Source: Bacteroidia bacterium
GTDB taxonomy: Bacteria; Bacteroidota; Bacteroidia; Chitinophagales; UBA2359
NCBI GenBank assembly: GCA_030427245.1
Contig: JAUHXA010000031.1
Coordinates: forward strand, 1 to 64,000
Length of the DNA stretch: 64,000 nucleotides
Reading direction: 5' to 3'
Shown here: piece by piece, positions 10,920-20,864 of the stretch
Position numbering within the stretch: the first letter of the stretch is position 1
How the letters are laid out: each line of letters opens with the position of its first letter
Notes under the pieces: model-generated
The model's input: only the letters and a program-made list of their open reading frames with translations
The model's database searches: none
Told to the model about the DNA's origin: nothing
Position numbers and translations under genes: made by a program

Positions 10920-10977
10920 TGAATTATATGCCTGTATTGCTGTATTGCTGTATTATTATACTGTTAGTAGATATCAT

Positions 10978-11033
10978 AAACACAACTACCAACACAACTA
11001 TCAACATAAACACCCAAACACTTGAACACACAA
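10978..11033 (+). repeat. A/C-rich AACACAACTATCAAC-type repeat
   Basis: An A/C-rich repeat with units such as CACAACTATCAAC and AAACACCCAAACACTTG. It runs into, and supplies, the TTG start of the next gene. Related sequence occurs at 39328-39446 (opposite strand, inside a kinase gene) and 61501-61590. Confidence 0.6.
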
Positions 11034-11810
11034 GACCTTTTCCAACTAAACATAGATGCCAATAAATTCCGAGCGACCAATGCCGTTTGGAATCAATTGC
11101 GTCTAAACGACCCTTGGAGTGTGGGTTATGTTTCAACACTAATTGAAAAACAACCTTTTGTGGCAAAAGAAGATTGGGAAAGCTATTATTATGAATCAGG
11201 TGAAAAACGACAAACAGCACTACTTCAATTGGATAACTCGTTTCAAAAGGTGCTCAACAACGACCTTTTGAAGCGAGAAAACCCAAAAGCCATCCAACAA
11301 ATTCCTTTTCAATACCGCCAATTCAATACTCAATATGGCAGAACAAAAGCAGATTTTGAAGTAAAAGCAAAAGCACTCCAAAATCACTGCAATATAGACC
11401 TAACCTTAGCAGAAGCAGTTGAATGTGTGCGTTTTCGGGTGATTTGTGAAACCTGGAATGGTATTGTCATTAGAGAACGAGCTGCAATTCAAACCCTGCA
11501 AAAACGTTTTCCGCAAATCGAATTTAGGGTTAGTGATGGTGTCCGAGATTACCAATACGGCATTGACTACGAGCTGTTTCTAAACAACCAACTTTTGGGC
11601 GCTATTCAAATCAAGCCTCCTTCTTATCAACACGACAAACCCTACCTCCAAAAAGCCAAACTCGCCAATCAGCGAAAACACCAAGCTTACTTCCATACCT
11701 ATCATCGAAATGTGCGTTATGTCTATGCAAATCATCGAGGGGAAATTTTGAACACGGATGATTTTTTGGAACGATTGGGGCGGTATTATGAGAAGCACAC
11801 CTCTTTATAA
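11022..11810 (+). CDS. MjaI-family type II restriction endonuclease
   Basis: A 262-residue protein that resembles the MjaI restriction endonuclease family (PF09568), whose founder cuts DNA at CTAG. Shared wording includes NQLRLNDPWSVGYVSTLIE near the start, EDWESYYYE, then CETWNGIVIRERAA and a catalytic block GIDYEL ... IQIKPPSY. In this block D182 and Q196-x-K198 would form the PD-(D/E)xK site, with Q in place of D/E as in the family. Start is TTG at 11022; a stop at 11007 and the absence of an in-frame ATG before the conserved part leave no better choice. It is 113 bp upstream of a DNA methyltransferase, which supports a restriction-modification role. Confidence 0.7.
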   Translation: MNTQDLFQLNIDANKFRATNAVWNQLRLNDPWSVGYVSTLIEKQPFVAKEDWESYYYESGEKRQTALLQLDNSFQKVLNNDLLKRENPKAIQQIPFQYRQFNTQYGRTKADFEVKAKALQNHCNIDLTLAEAVECVRFRVICETWNGIVIRERAAIQTLQKRFPQIEFRVSDGVRDYQYGIDYELFLNNQLLGAIQIKPPSYQHDKPYLQKAKLANQRKHQAYFHTYHRNVRYVYANHRGEILNTDDFLERLGRYYEKHTSL

Positions 11811-11923
11811 GAAGACATTTTTCAAAAAAACGATAAAACTGTTTTTAAGAATATAGCCCAAAACTTGTCCAAAAAGTAGAAAAAAACTAAATTTATGGTT
11901 CAAATGTGTAGAAATTGTAGCAA

Positions 11924-13870
11924 ATGATTCCCAAAAAGACCCTAAGTAAATTTATTGACGAATATTCTATTGAAGTTGTGGAAAGGCATTTGGTCTATTC
12001 CTATTTGATTCAAAAGAAGTTGGATTACACTACTCATTTGATTTTACAACCTTATTTCGAGGATTTTGAAATCCATGACGTACTCCAAGATTCTTTAAAT
12101 AGTTCTAACATTGAGCTAAATTCTATTAAAGAACTTGAAAATCATTTAGAATTAATCATTCCCGAACAAGACAGAAAGCTAAACGGAGCATTTTTTACGC
12201 CCACCTATATCGTGGATTTCATCATTCAAGAACTTCAACCCAAAGCAACAGATAAGTGCATAGATTTGAGTTGTGGAACGGGTGCTTTTTTGGTAGGTTT
12301 GGTCGAATATTTCCAACAAAACTATGGTAAAAGTGTCAAATCCATTGTCCAAGAAAATATCTTTGGTAGTGATATTTTGACCTACAATATCAAGCGAGCC
12401 AAGATATTGCTGTCTATTTTGGCATTGGAGCAGGGCGAAACCTTAGAGGTATCGGACTTCAATCTGTATCACCAAGATAGCCTTAGAGCCGATTGGAACG
12501 AACAGGAGTTTGATGTGGTGGTAGGAAACCCGCCCTATGTAAAGTTTCAAGATTTATCAGAAGAGAATCGCACTTTTTTATTGAAGGAATGGCAAAGCAT
12601 CAATAGCGGAACTTTTAACCTTTATTTTGCCTTTTTTGAGTTGGGATATCATTTATTGAAGGAAAACGGACGATTAGGATACATCACCCCTAACAACTAC
12701 TTTACTTCTTTGGCAGCCAAAACATTGCGAAGTTTTTTCACTTCAAATAAGTGCGTATATAGAATAATAGATTTTAGCCACAAGAAAGTATTTGACGCTC
12801 AAACTTATACTGCATTGACTTTCTTGAATAAACAAAAAAACGAGGCAATTACTTACGATAAGATCAAAAATGAACAAATTCCTAGTAACTTTTTATTGAA
12901 TGTAAATGGCTCCCCGAATTATCTTAAAAACTTGGAGGTCAAAAAGTGGCGTTTGCTCAAAACCAAAGAACAAAAAAATATTCGTCTAATAGAAACTGTT
13001 GGTACGCCTATTAAGCAATTGTTTGACATCTGTGCGGGAATTGCCACATTGAAGGATTCAGTTTTTTTTGTTGAAGAAAGTGAAATAGAAGGAAATTACT
13101 TGATTAAAAATACTGAAAAAGGTATATTCAAGATAGAAGTTGCAGCAACCAAACCTGTTTACAAAATTTCCGATTTCAAATGTCAATCTGATATTGAAGA
13201 GAATCAACGTAGAATTATTTTTCCGTACAATATCATCAGAGGTATCGCAAATCCTATTGAAGAAGAGAGATTTAAAAATATTTTCCCTCACTGTTATGAA
13301 TATCTTTTGTCTGAAAAAAAGGTTTTAGAAAAACGAGACAAAGGAAAAGCGAAGTTCAATCCTTTTTATGTTTGGGGGCGAACACAGGGTTTGACCAAAG
13401 CAGGTAAAAAAATGCTGAATCCTACTTTTAGCCAATATCCAAGATTTTTGTTGGTGGAGGAGGAAGACGCTTTTTTTACCAATGGCTATGGAATTTACTT
13501 CAAAAAAATAGCAGAGATGGGAGAGTTATTTGACGATTCGATTCACCCATTGATGAAGGAAGAAAATAGGGATGTCAGCCAAAAAATACTCAATTCGGCG
13601 GTTATGCACTATTATGTAACCAAAACAAGTGTTTCTATTGCAGGAGGTTATCCCTGTTACCAAAAGAATTTTATCGAAAAATTCACTATTCCGAATTTCA
13701 CCTTAGAAGAAGTGGAGAGGCTTAGGAATATGAATGATTGGAGGAAAATAGATGATTTTTTGATAAGTAAATATGGTGTGACTATTGAATTGGATGAAGG
13801 CTATATCTCACATAAGGAAAAAATTAAAAACGCCGTTTCCGCTGAAGCGGTGTCTGTAAATCTTCAATAA
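11924..13870 (+). CDS. N6-adenine DNA methyltransferase (type II, gamma-like)
   Basis: A 648-residue DNA methyltransferase that moves a methyl group from S-adenosylmethionine to adenine N6. It has GAFFTPTYIVDFI, motif I (DLSCGTGAF, about 114-122) for the cofactor and the catalytic motif IV NPPY at residues 202-205, followed by a long C-terminal part that should recognise target DNA (VWGRTQGLTKAGKKMLN, and AGGYPCYQKNF near the end). Motif order I-IV-TRD fits TaqI-like gamma enzymes. It lies after the MjaI-like nuclease and overlaps the convergent second nuclease by 63 bp. It should protect the host from one or both nucleases; which one is unknown. The gene is more AT-rich than its housekeeping neighbours, in line with transfer. 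Confidence 0.9.
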   Translation: MIPKKTLSKFIDEYSIEVVERHLVYSYLIQKKLDYTTHLILQPYFEDFEIHDVLQDSLNSSNIELNSIKELENHLELIIPEQDRKLNGAFFTPTYIVDFIIQELQPKATDKCIDLSCGTGAFLVGLVEYFQQNYGKSVKSIVQENIFGSDILTYNIKRAKILLSILALEQGETLEVSDFNLYHQDSLRADWNEQEFDVVVGNPPYVKFQDLSEENRTFLLKEWQSINSGTFNLYFAFFELGYHLLKENGRLGYITPNNYFTSLAAKTLRSFFTSNKCVYRIIDFSHKKVFDAQTYTALTFLNKQKNEAITYDKIKNEQIPSNFLLNVNGSPNYLKNLEVKKWRLLKTKEQKNIRLIETVGTPIKQLFDICAGIATLKDSVFFVEESEIEGNYLIKNTEKGIFKIEVAATKPVYKISDFKCQSDIEENQRRIIFPYNIIRGIANPIEEERFKNIFPHCYEYLLSEKKVLEKRDKGKAKFNPFYVWGRTQGLTKAGKKMLNPTFSQYPRFLLVEEEDAFFTNGYGIYFKKIAEMGELFDDSIHPLMKEENRDVSQKILNSAVMHYYVTKTSVSIAGGYPCYQKNFIEKFTIPNFTLEEVERLRNMNDWRKIDDFLISKYGVTIELDEGYISHKEKIKNAVSAEAVSVNLQ

Positions 13871-14638
13871 GTTTGGCACAAGGTTTTCCCATTCAAGCCC
13901 TTGCATACTAACCGTCGAACTTGCCTTCAAAAAACCATCTTTTTTGAGTTCTTCAACGCTTGCATATATTTTGGGTTCATTTGGGCGAAAATCTACAATT
14001 AACAAACAGACACTTTCGTATTTGTAGAACCTTTTTTGGGTGCTTTTGCGGTGGTTAACAGCTTGAAAAGATTTGATGTATTTTTCTACCAATCTTGGAT
14101 TTACGTTTTTGAAAACTATCTGTTTGTTAACAAATTGCCTATCATCGTACTCTGGAACTGCAATCATATACACTTCTCCTAAAACCATATCGGGACACCT
14201 ATCATGTAGGTTTTGAGCTTCTGAAATTGTTCGCTCATACATGGTATCAAAATTTTTCTGAATGCTGCTTACTTGACTTCTGACATTAATCGAAATCGTT
14301 CGAGCAGTGAAAACAGCTCCGAAAGGATCTACTACACCTTCTAACAAACCATCAGACAAAATTTCTTTTTTTCGTTTTACATTTGGGATAACACAAATAT
14401 CTTGGTCTTTCTTCTTCAATGAACCCGCAATCTTGAGTTCGGGTACTCGCTCACCCAAAGGAGGATAAATTTTATTTTCATCAATTCCATGCCTAATCAA
14501 TTCATGCTTAACAGCTTCGTGTATATTTAAAATGGGTTTGGAAGAACGAATAATCGCAGTTTTTGCTTTGTTTCCGCCTGTTATTACAGCGCTTTCAATC
14601 AAATATTTAAAATTGGTAACGGCTTCTTGTATTGTCAT
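13808..14638 (-). CDS. Putative type II restriction endonuclease (second nuclease of the island)
   Basis: A 276-residue protein that I read as a restriction endonuclease from memory of similar proteins beside DNA methyltransferases. Typical segments are GERVPELKIAGSLKKKDQD, a TISINVRSQVSSIQKNFDT block, ISEAQNLHDRCP and VYMIAVPEYDD. An E-x-K/D-Q-D arrangement near residues 80-95 could be the metal site, but this is inference. Start at 14638 (MTIQEAVTNF) is chosen; an in-frame ATG at 14710 would add 24 residues that do not look conserved. Its 3' end overlaps the methyltransferase gene by 63 bp tail to tail, a layout often seen in restriction-modification pairs. Confidence 0.65.
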   Translation of the reverse strand: MTIQEAVTNFKYLIESAVITGGNKAKTAIIRSSKPILNIHEAVKHELIRHGIDENKIYPPLGERVPELKIAGSLKKKDQDICVIPNVKRKKEILSDGLLEGVVDPFGAVFTARTISINVRSQVSSIQKNFDTMYERTISEAQNLHDRCPDMVLGEVYMIAVPEYDDRQFVNKQIVFKNVNPRLVEKYIKSFQAVNHRKSTQKRFYKYESVCLLIVDFRPNEPKIYASVEELKKDGFLKASSTVSMQGLEWENLVPNLLKIYRHRFSGNGVFNFFLM

Positions 14639-14847
14639 GTTATTTTTTTCGCTAAGATAATATCTTTTAAAGAAACTGAAAATCAAGACTGTCAGCTTAA
14701 CATACCGCAATATTACTCACATTCTGACACCTCCACTATCTCCTAATGCGTCAAAATGTCAGTAAAAAAGGTCAATCTTTGCTATGGCATAACATTTGAA
14801 AAGAGTGACAACAGAATAAAACAATTAAAAAATCAAAATATAGCAAT

Positions 14848-16815
14848 ATGCAAACAGGTACGATTAGCGTTCAGACGGAAAACATCTTTCCGATTATCAA
14901 GAAATACTTATACTCCGACCAAGAGATATTTTTGAGAGAATTGGTTTCCAATGCCGTAGATGCTACCCAAAAATTGAAAACCCTTTCAAGATTGGGAGAA
15001 GCACAAGGCGAATTGGGTGATTTGACCATTGAAGTGAAGTTGGATGCAGAGGCAAAAACACTGACCATTAGCGACAAAGGGATTGGAATGACCCAAGAAG
15101 AGGTGGAAAAGTACATTACCCAAATTGCTTTTTCGAGTGCCAAAGAATTTGCCGAAAAATACGAAGGCAAAGATGCAGATAATATCATTGGACACTTTGG
15201 ATTGGGTTTCTTTTCCGCTTTTATGGTTGCCAATAAAGTAGAAATCAACACGCTTTCACACAAAGAAGGCGCAGAGGCAGTCCGTTGGACAAGTGATGGA
15301 ACGACTGAATATACGATTGAAGCAAGCGACAAGGCAGAGCGTGGAACAGACATCATTTTGCACATTGAAGAAGATGCAAATGAATATTTGAGAGAAGCGA
15401 GGATTGAAGAATTGTTGAACAAATATTGCCGCTTTTTACCCGTTGATATTCAATTTGGTACAAGGACAGAATATGTGCCTGTTGAAAAGGATGAAGCAAC
15501 AATTGAAGATGCCGAAATTGTAGAGGACGATGCAGAAGCTACTGCAAATACCGACGAGGCTGCTGCTGAAACAACTGAAACGGAAGAACCCAAAGAGCCT
15601 GAAACAAAGGCGATTGAAGTTCCAAAAATTATCAACAGCACTCATCCGATTTGGAAAAAGAAACCAGCGGACTTGACCGATGAAGACTACAAAAACTTCT
15701 ATCGTGCGTTGTATCCGATGGGTGAAGAACCTTTGTTTTGGATTCACTTGAATGTGGATTACCCCTTCAATTTGACAGGTGTTTTGTTCTTCCCAAAAAT
15801 CAAAGCCAACATTGAAGTTCGCAAAGACCGCATTCATTTGTACTGCAATCAGGTATTTGTAACCGATCACGTGGAGGAAATTGTTCCCGACTTTTTGATG
15901 TTGTTGCATGGTGTGATTGACTCACCAGATATTCCATTGAACGTTTCTCGTTCTTACCTTCAAAGCGACCCTGAGGTCAAAAAAATCAACAAATACATTA
16001 CCCGAAAAGTGGGTGACAAGTTGGATGAAATGTTCCGCAAGGAGCGTGAAAACTTTGAAGAAAAATGGGAAAGCATCGGTGTATTGGTGAAATACGGTAT
16101 GGTAACAGATGAAAAATTCTACGATAAAGCCAAGAAATTCTGTCTATTGACCAACACAGAAGGCAAATTGGCGACATTTGATGAGTATCAAGAAAAGGTA
16201 AAAGCCCTTCAAACGGACAAAAACAACAAAGTGATTGTCCTTTACACCAACGACAAAGAAAACCAACACAGCTACATTGAGGCTGCAAAGAGCGAAGGTT
16301 ACGATGTTTTGGAATTTGACCAACTACTCGACCCTCACTTTATCGGCAATCTGGAGCAGAAACTAACAGATGTGCAGTTTAAGCGTGTAGATGCTGACCC
16401 GCTCCACAAATTGATTGAAAAGGAAGGTGAAAACGTATCGGTTTTGACAGAAGACCAAGAAAAATCCTTAACCGAATTGTTCAAAGGACAAATTGGTGAC
16501 GATAAGGTGATGGTGAATGTTGAGCCTTTGTCGAGCAGCGAAAATCCAGTGGTCATTACCAAACCTGAGTTTATGCGCCGTATGAAGGACATGAGCAATT
16601 TGGGTGGTCAAAGTATGTATGGTGATATGCCTGAGTTCTTCAATGTGATTGTCAATGCGAATCATCCTGTTGTTGCTAAAATCTTGGAAAGCGAAGGCGA
16701 GAAACAAACCGAAGCTGCAAAACAATTGTATGACTTGGCATTGCTTCAACAAGGTATGTTGAAAGGTGCTGATTTGACCAATTTTGTGAATCGCAGCGTG
16801 AATTTGATGGGATAA
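14848..16815 (+). CDS. htpG: Hsp90-family chaperone HtpG
   Basis: The 655-residue bacterial Hsp90, a dimeric ATP-dependent chaperone in the cytoplasm. The N-terminal GHKL ATPase domain is clear: ELVSNAVDAT, the DKGIGMT motif and GHFGLGFFSAFMV. The middle domain follows (PIWKKKP, NLTGVLFFPKIK, RKDRIHLYCNQVFVTD) and a C-terminal dimer domain. Between the N and middle domains, about residues 212-260, is a long acidic linker rich in Glu, Asp, Ala and Thr that E. coli HtpG lacks and that resembles the charged linker of eukaryotic Hsp90. Monocistronic, with its own terminator at 16864-16900. Confidence 0.97.
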   Translation: MQTGTISVQTENIFPIIKKYLYSDQEIFLRELVSNAVDATQKLKTLSRLGEAQGELGDLTIEVKLDAEAKTLTISDKGIGMTQEEVEKYITQIAFSSAKEFAEKYEGKDADNIIGHFGLGFFSAFMVANKVEINTLSHKEGAEAVRWTSDGTTEYTIEASDKAERGTDIILHIEEDANEYLREARIEELLNKYCRFLPVDIQFGTRTEYVPVEKDEATIEDAEIVEDDAEATANTDEAAAETTETEEPKEPETKAIEVPKIINSTHPIWKKKPADLTDEDYKNFYRALYPMGEEPLFWIHLNVDYPFNLTGVLFFPKIKANIEVRKDRIHLYCNQVFVTDHVEEIVPDFLMLLHGVIDSPDIPLNVSRSYLQSDPEVKKINKYITRKVGDKLDEMFRKERENFEEKWESIGVLVKYGMVTDEKFYDKAKKFCLLTNTEGKLATFDEYQEKVKALQTDKNNKVIVLYTNDKENQHSYIEAAKSEGYDVLEFDQLLDPHFIGNLEQKLTDVQFKRVDADPLHKLIEKEGENVSVLTEDQEKSLTELFKGQIGDDKVMVNVEPLSSSENPVVITKPEFMRRMKDMSNLGGQSMYGDMPEFFNVIVNANHPVVAKILESEGEKQTEAAKQLYDLALLQQGMLKGADLTNFVNRSVNLMG

Positions 16816-16863
16816 TGCAGTGAATAATAGAATTCCATAGTGGATTGAAATAGTTTAGTTTTG

Positions 16864-16900
16864 AAACCCCTTGATGTCATTTGGAGATGTTAAGGGGTTT
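16864..16900 (+). terminator. Rho-independent terminator of htpG
   Basis: Arms AAACCCCTT (16864-16872) and AAGGGGTTT (16892-16900) form a 9-bp stem with a 19-nt loop, followed by further T residues on the plus strand. It lies 49 bp after htpG and just before the end of the convergent sdhB. Confidence 0.8.
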
Positions 16901-16905
16901 TTACT

Positions 16906-17649
16906 TTATCCAAACAATTTCGCTTTCACATACCTCGCTTTCATTTCTGCAATATTCACAATAGAAATACCTTCTGGACATTCCACCTCACAAGCACCTG
17001 TGAATGAGCAGTGTCCAAAGCCTTCTTTTGCCATTTGAGCCGTCATATCCAAAACTCTACGATGCTGTTCGGGTTTGCCCTGTGGCAAAGAATTTAAGTG
17101 ATTGATTTTGGCTGAGGTAAATAGGGCAGCCGAAGAATTTTTGCAAGTAGCGACACAGGCTCCGCAACCAATACAAGCGGCTGCATCCATTGCCCTATCC
17201 GAAACTTCTTTTCCTATCAAAATGGCATTGGCTTCAGGAGCAGTTCCAGTTTTAGCGCTGATGTAGGCTCCTTGTTCGATGATTCTATCGAAAGCAGAAC
17301 GGTCAACGACCAAATCTTTGATAACCGGAAAAGCTTTTGCCCTCCAAGGTTCGACTGTAATCGTTTCACCGTCATGAAAACTTCTCATGTGCAATTGGCA
17401 AGTCGTCATATTTTTGTGTGGTCCATGCGCTCGACCGTTGATAAATACACCACACTGCCCACAAATCCCTTCCCGACAATCGTACTCATAGGCAATCACT
17501 TTTTCGCCTTTCAGCACCAATATTTCATTTAAATGGTCAAGGGCTTCCAAAAATGACATATCTTCTGTAAGATCGTCGACTTCATAATCTTTGAAGCCTC
17601 CTTTTGCCTTGGGTTTGTCTTGTCTCCAAATTCTGAACGTTACTTTCAT
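16906..17649 (-). CDS. sdhB: Succinate dehydrogenase/fumarate reductase iron-sulfur subunit
   Basis: The 247-residue iron-sulfur subunit of respiratory complex II, passing electrons from the FAD of SdhA to the membrane quinone site. The [2Fe-2S] cysteines are C58, C63, C66 and C84 (CREGICGQC ... C); the C-terminal ferredoxin-like part has CIGCGACVATC and CEVECPEGI for the [4Fe-4S] and [3Fe-4S] clusters. It is the last gene of sdhCAB, 7 bp after sdhA. Confidence 0.96.
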   Translation of the reverse strand: MKVTFRIWRQDKPKAKGGFKDYEVDDLTEDMSFLEALDHLNEILVLKGEKVIAYEYDCREGICGQCGVFINGRAHGPHKNMTTCQLHMRSFHDGETITVEPWRAKAFPVIKDLVVDRSAFDRIIEQGAYISAKTGTAPEANAILIGKEVSDRAMDAAACIGCGACVATCKNSSAALFTSAKINHLNSLPQGKPEQHRRVLDMTAQMAKEGFGHCSFTGACEVECPEGISIVNIAEMKARYVKAKLFG

Positions 17650-17656
17650 CGTATCT

Positions 17657-19567
17657 TTATTTATAGCTTCTTACAGAAGGTTTTACAAATTCAAACTCCA
17701 ATGCTTCTCGATGTAATTTAAAATCGCCATTATCATATTCCCAAGCAGATACATAAGAAAACCCTTCATCTACTCGTACTGCTTCGCCATCGGCTGTTTG
17801 AAATTCTTTACGAAAATGAGCACCACAAGATTCCTCCCTTTGCAGGGCATCGGTACACATCAAAATTCCCAGTTCAATAAAATCAGCCAGCCGAAGTGCT
17901 TTTTCCAGTTCCATATTCATTTCGTCAGCATCACCAGTGACTTTTACTTCCCTCCAAAAATCTTCTCGAATTGCTTCAATTTGTTGAATGGCTTTTTCCA
18001 AGCCCGCTTTATTTCGACTCATTGCACATTCTTGCCACATGACCTTTCCCAATTCTCTGTGGAAATGGTCCACGGTTTTTGTACCATTGACTGCTAAAAC
18101 TCGACTGATGTATTCCTTGACTTCTTGCTCTGCTTTCACAAATTCAGGATGTTCAGTCGTCACTTGTTGATGCTTCAATTCCGAAGCCAAGTAATTATTG
18201 ATGGTATTGGGCAAAATAAAATAACCATCTACGCTTGCTTGAAGCAACGAATTAGCCCCTAAACGATTCGCTCCGTGGTCAGAAAAATTGCACTCCCCAA
18301 CAGCATATAGACCTGCAATTGTTGTCATCAATTCATAATCTACCCACAATCCGCCCATCGAAAAATGAGCCGCAGGAGAGATTTGCATGGGTTCTTGGTA
18401 AGCATCCACACCTGTGATTTTTTTATACATCGTAAATAGGTTCCCATATCTATCTCTAATCGTATCGCTTCCAAACTTTTTGATGGCATGCTTAAAATCC
18501 AAATACACCGCATTCTTCAATCTACCCACACCATACCCCGCATCAATTCTTTCCTTTGCAGCCCTTGAAGCGATGTCCCGAGGAGCTAAATTTCCAAAAC
18601 TTGGATAGCGTCTTTCCAAATAATAATCTCTTTCATTTTCAGGAATATCGTTTGCTTTTCGAGCATCTTCTTTTTGTTTGGGTACCCAAATTCGTCCATC
18701 GTTTCTCAGTGATTCCGACATCAATGTGAGTTTTGATTGAGCCTCGCTTGACTGTGGTAATGCCGTAGGATGAATTTGAGTAAAACTTGGAGCTGCAAAA
18801 AAAGCTCCTCTTTTATGTGCTTTCCAAATCGCACTTCCATTGCAGCCAATTGCCAAAGTCGACAACCTAAAAACCCTCGAATACCCGCCAGTAGCTAAAA
18901 CCACTGCGTCCGCTACAAAACGTTTGATTTCGCCAGTGACCAAATCCCGTGCGATGATTCCTTTTGCTTTTCCTCCAATAACCACCAAATCCAACATTTC
19001 GGTTCGTGGAAACATTCTTACTTTTTTCGCTCTGACCATTTTAGACAATTGGGAGTAAGCAGCCAATAAAAGCTGTTGCCCTGTTTGCCCTCTTGCGTAA
19101 AATGTTCTTTGTACTTGCACCCCCCCAAAACTCCGATTCACCAAAACTCCTCCATATTCTCTCGCAAAAGGAACACCTTGCTGAGTAAAATGGTCAATCA
19201 ATGGCGCAGACAATTCCGCCAAACGATAGGTATTGGCTTCTCTTGAACGAAAATCACCGCCCTTCAATGTATCATAAAACATTCGCCAAACGCTGTCTCC
19301 ATCATGCTGATAATTTTTTGCAGCATTCACCCCTCCTTGTGCGGCAACGGAATGTGCTCTCCGAGCAGAATCTTGGTAACAAAAACACTGTACATCATAC
19401 CCCAATTCCGCCAATGTTGCGGCTGCCCCTGCTCCCGATAACCCAGAACCCACCACAATAACATTCAGCTTCTTCTTATTGGCTGGATTTATCAATTTAC
19501 TTTGGACTTGATAGTTTCTCCATTTTTCCTCCAATCTTCCCTGTGGAACTTTTGCATCTAATATCAT
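17657..19567 (-). CDS. sdhA: Succinate dehydrogenase/fumarate reductase flavoprotein subunit
   Basis: The 636-residue catalytic subunit that oxidises succinate to fumarate with covalently bound FAD. Visible are the FAD-binding [19 protein letters not shown], the flavinylation segment [20 protein letters not shown], the active-site region ([19 protein letters not shown]) and [13 protein letters not shown] near the second nucleotide-binding part. ATG at 19567 ([10 protein letters not shown]) is preferred to an upstream start that would overlap sdhC. The long form of about 636 residues is usual for the b558-type enzymes of Bacteroidota and Gram-positives. Confidence 0.96.
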   Translation of the reverse strand: MILDAKVPQGRLEEKWRNYQVQSKLINPANKKKLNVIVVGSGLSGAGAAATLAELGYDVQCFCYQDSARRAHSVAAQGGVNAAKNYQHDGDSVWRMFYDTLKGGDFRSREANTYRLAELSAPLIDHFTQQGVPFAREYGGVLVNRSFGGVQVQRTFYARGQTGQQLLLAAYSQLSKMVRAKKVRMFPRTEMLDLVVIGGKAKGIIARDLVTGEIKRFVADAVVLATGGYSRVFRLSTLAIGCNGSAIWKAHKRGAFFAAPSFTQIHPTALPQSSEAQSKLTLMSESLRNDGRIWVPKQKEDARKANDIPENERDYYLERRYPSFGNLAPRDIASRAAKERIDAGYGVGRLKNAVYLDFKHAIKKFGSDTIRDRYGNLFTMYKKITGVDAYQEPMQISPAAHFSMGGLWVDYELMTTIAGLYAVGECNFSDHGANRLGANSLLQASVDGYFILPNTINNYLASELKHQQVTTEHPEFVKAEQEVKEYISRVLAVNGTKTVDHFHRELGKVMWQECAMSRNKAGLEKAIQQIEAIREDFWREVKVTGDADEMNMELEKALRLADFIELGILMCTDALQREESCGAHFRKEFQTADGEAVRVDEGFSYVSAWEYDNGDFKLHREALEFEFVKPSVRSYK

Positions 19568-19577
19568 ACGATGATTC

Positions 19578-20237
19578 TTATTTGAAGTAAACAATAAATG
19601 GAACGATTCCGAACAAAATGGAAACAACAAGGGCATAAAACAATGCCACTTTTGATAAGATTTTCAATCCATTTTTATGGTAAAACCCAAGTGTTTTAAA
19701 AGCACTTTTCAGTCCATGATGCAAGTGAAAACCCAAAGGTATCATCAACACAGAATAGAAAATCACATAATAAATGTTGTGAAATAAACTACTTGCTACT
19801 TCATAAACATCTTCATTTCCAGTCGCATCTAAGCCTACCCCCTCTCCTAAGCCTAATTTAATTTTGGCCCAAAAATTAGCCAAGTGAACTACAATAAAAA
19901 GTAAAATAAAGATGCCCAACAAACCCATATTTTGTGAAGCCCAAGAACTGTTTTCCTGCCAATGATTGACAGCATATTTTTGAGGTTTGGCTTTTTTATT
20001 TTGAAGTGTTACTAATAAGGCGTACACTACATGGAGAATAATTGACAAATACAATACGTATGAAACCAATTGAATCAGTAGGTTTTCACGCAAAAAAGTC
20101 GAATAGGAATTGTAGACTTCTCTTGCCATATCTTTTGGTAAAATCAAAATGCAATTGGCAGAGAGATGCACAATGAGAAATAGGCAAAGAAACAAACCCG
20201 TTACTGCAATGATACTTTTTCTGAAAAATAAATTCAT
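19578..20237 (-). CDS. sdhC: Succinate dehydrogenase cytochrome b subunit
   Basis: The 219-residue b558-type membrane anchor of complex II. Five hydrophobic helices are visible, with histidines suited to bind two hemes ([28 protein letters not shown] and [12 protein letters not shown]). Family members of this type replace separate SdhC and SdhD chains. It is the first gene of the sdhCAB operon, 10 bp upstream of sdhA. No clear -7 box was found upstream. Confidence 0.93.
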   Translation of the reverse strand: MNLFFRKSIIAVTGLFLCLFLIVHLSANCILILPKDMAREVYNSYSTFLRENLLIQLVSYVLYLSIILHVVYALLVTLQNKKAKPQKYAVNHWQENSSWASQNMGLLGIFILLFIVVHLANFWAKIKLGLGEGVGLDATGNEDVYEVASSLFHNIYYVIFYSVLMIPLGFHLHHGLKSAFKTLGFYHKNGLKILSKVALFYALVVSILFGIVPFIVYFK

Positions 20238-20583
20238 TATGTTGCTTGTGGTTTTGTTACTAAAAAAATCTTTGGATTACCTAAAAAAATAAATGGAAAG
20301 AAATAGTAAATAGTATTTATGACTGCAAAATAAGATAGTATCGGAAGTTTTTTAATGACGTGTGTCTATCTTTTGAGTGATTATGGTCACATAGTTGGGA
20401 AGGAAAGTAGGTAGTTGCTATTTCGTAAAAACTATTGAAGTTTGTTAATAAAGCAGCAAAACACATCGTTTGAGTGATATTACACAAATGATGATTTTTT
20501 TTTTAAGGAGATTGATTAACTTTATTAACCAAGAATTTCCCATGCAAAAGTCAAATATATAATTCTAATGAAAAAAATAGTTA
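20238..20583. other. Intergenic stretch upstream of sdhC, no gene seen
   Basis: AT-rich spacer of about 350 bp. It must contain the sdhCAB promoter, but no minus-strand TAnnTTTG box was found. A run of ten T occurs near 20490. No open frame, hairpin or repeat worth naming was seen. Confidence 0.5.
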
Positions 20584-20793
20584 GGTTTTGAACAAGCGAT
20601 TTATCTTTTTGAAGAAAAAGGACAAAACCAATGTTTGATAACCCGAATCACTACCTATTCTTCTATGTTGAAACCCAGGTTTTATTGGCAGCCTTTGGAG
20701 AAATGGGGTATTGAACAAGAACATGAATATGAATATGAATATGTGTTCAACAATTTGATAAAGGATTTGAAAGCGATTTCAGAAGAGGAGTGA
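20584..20793 (+). pseudogene. C-terminal remnant of an SRPBCC-like protein
   Basis: An open frame without a start codon ends at 20793 and reads GFEQAIYLFEEKGQNQ, LITRITTYSSMLKPRFYW, then QPLEKWGIEQEHEY. The RxYWxPLE...EH.Y..NL pattern is typical of the C terminus of SRPBCC (polyketide-cyclase/START-like) proteins. The N-terminal two thirds are missing. A GAATAT triplet repeat near the end (about 20725-20742) has expanded EYEYEY. Confidence 0.45.
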
Positions 20794-20800
20794 AAATATT

Positions 20801-20862
20801 TTGTTTGAAACAGAAAGGCTGAGTATCAGAGAATTTATCCTTCAAGATTTGGAGCAAACAAA
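20801..20862 (+). pseudogene. N-terminal scrap of a GNAT acetyltransferase
   Basis: The first 20 or so codons read LFETERLSIREFILQDLEQ, the typical start of GNAT (RimJ/RimL-type) N-acetyltransferases. The sequence then runs straight into a terminator hairpin, so no acetyltransferase domain remains. It follows the SRPBCC scrap by 7 bp. Confidence 0.5.
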
Positions 20863-20864
20863 AA

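Noticed and set aside
14711-14847. Heat-shock promoter for htpG
   Set aside because: Near matches such as AACATTTG occur, but none fits TAnnTTTG with sensible spacing, so no call was made.
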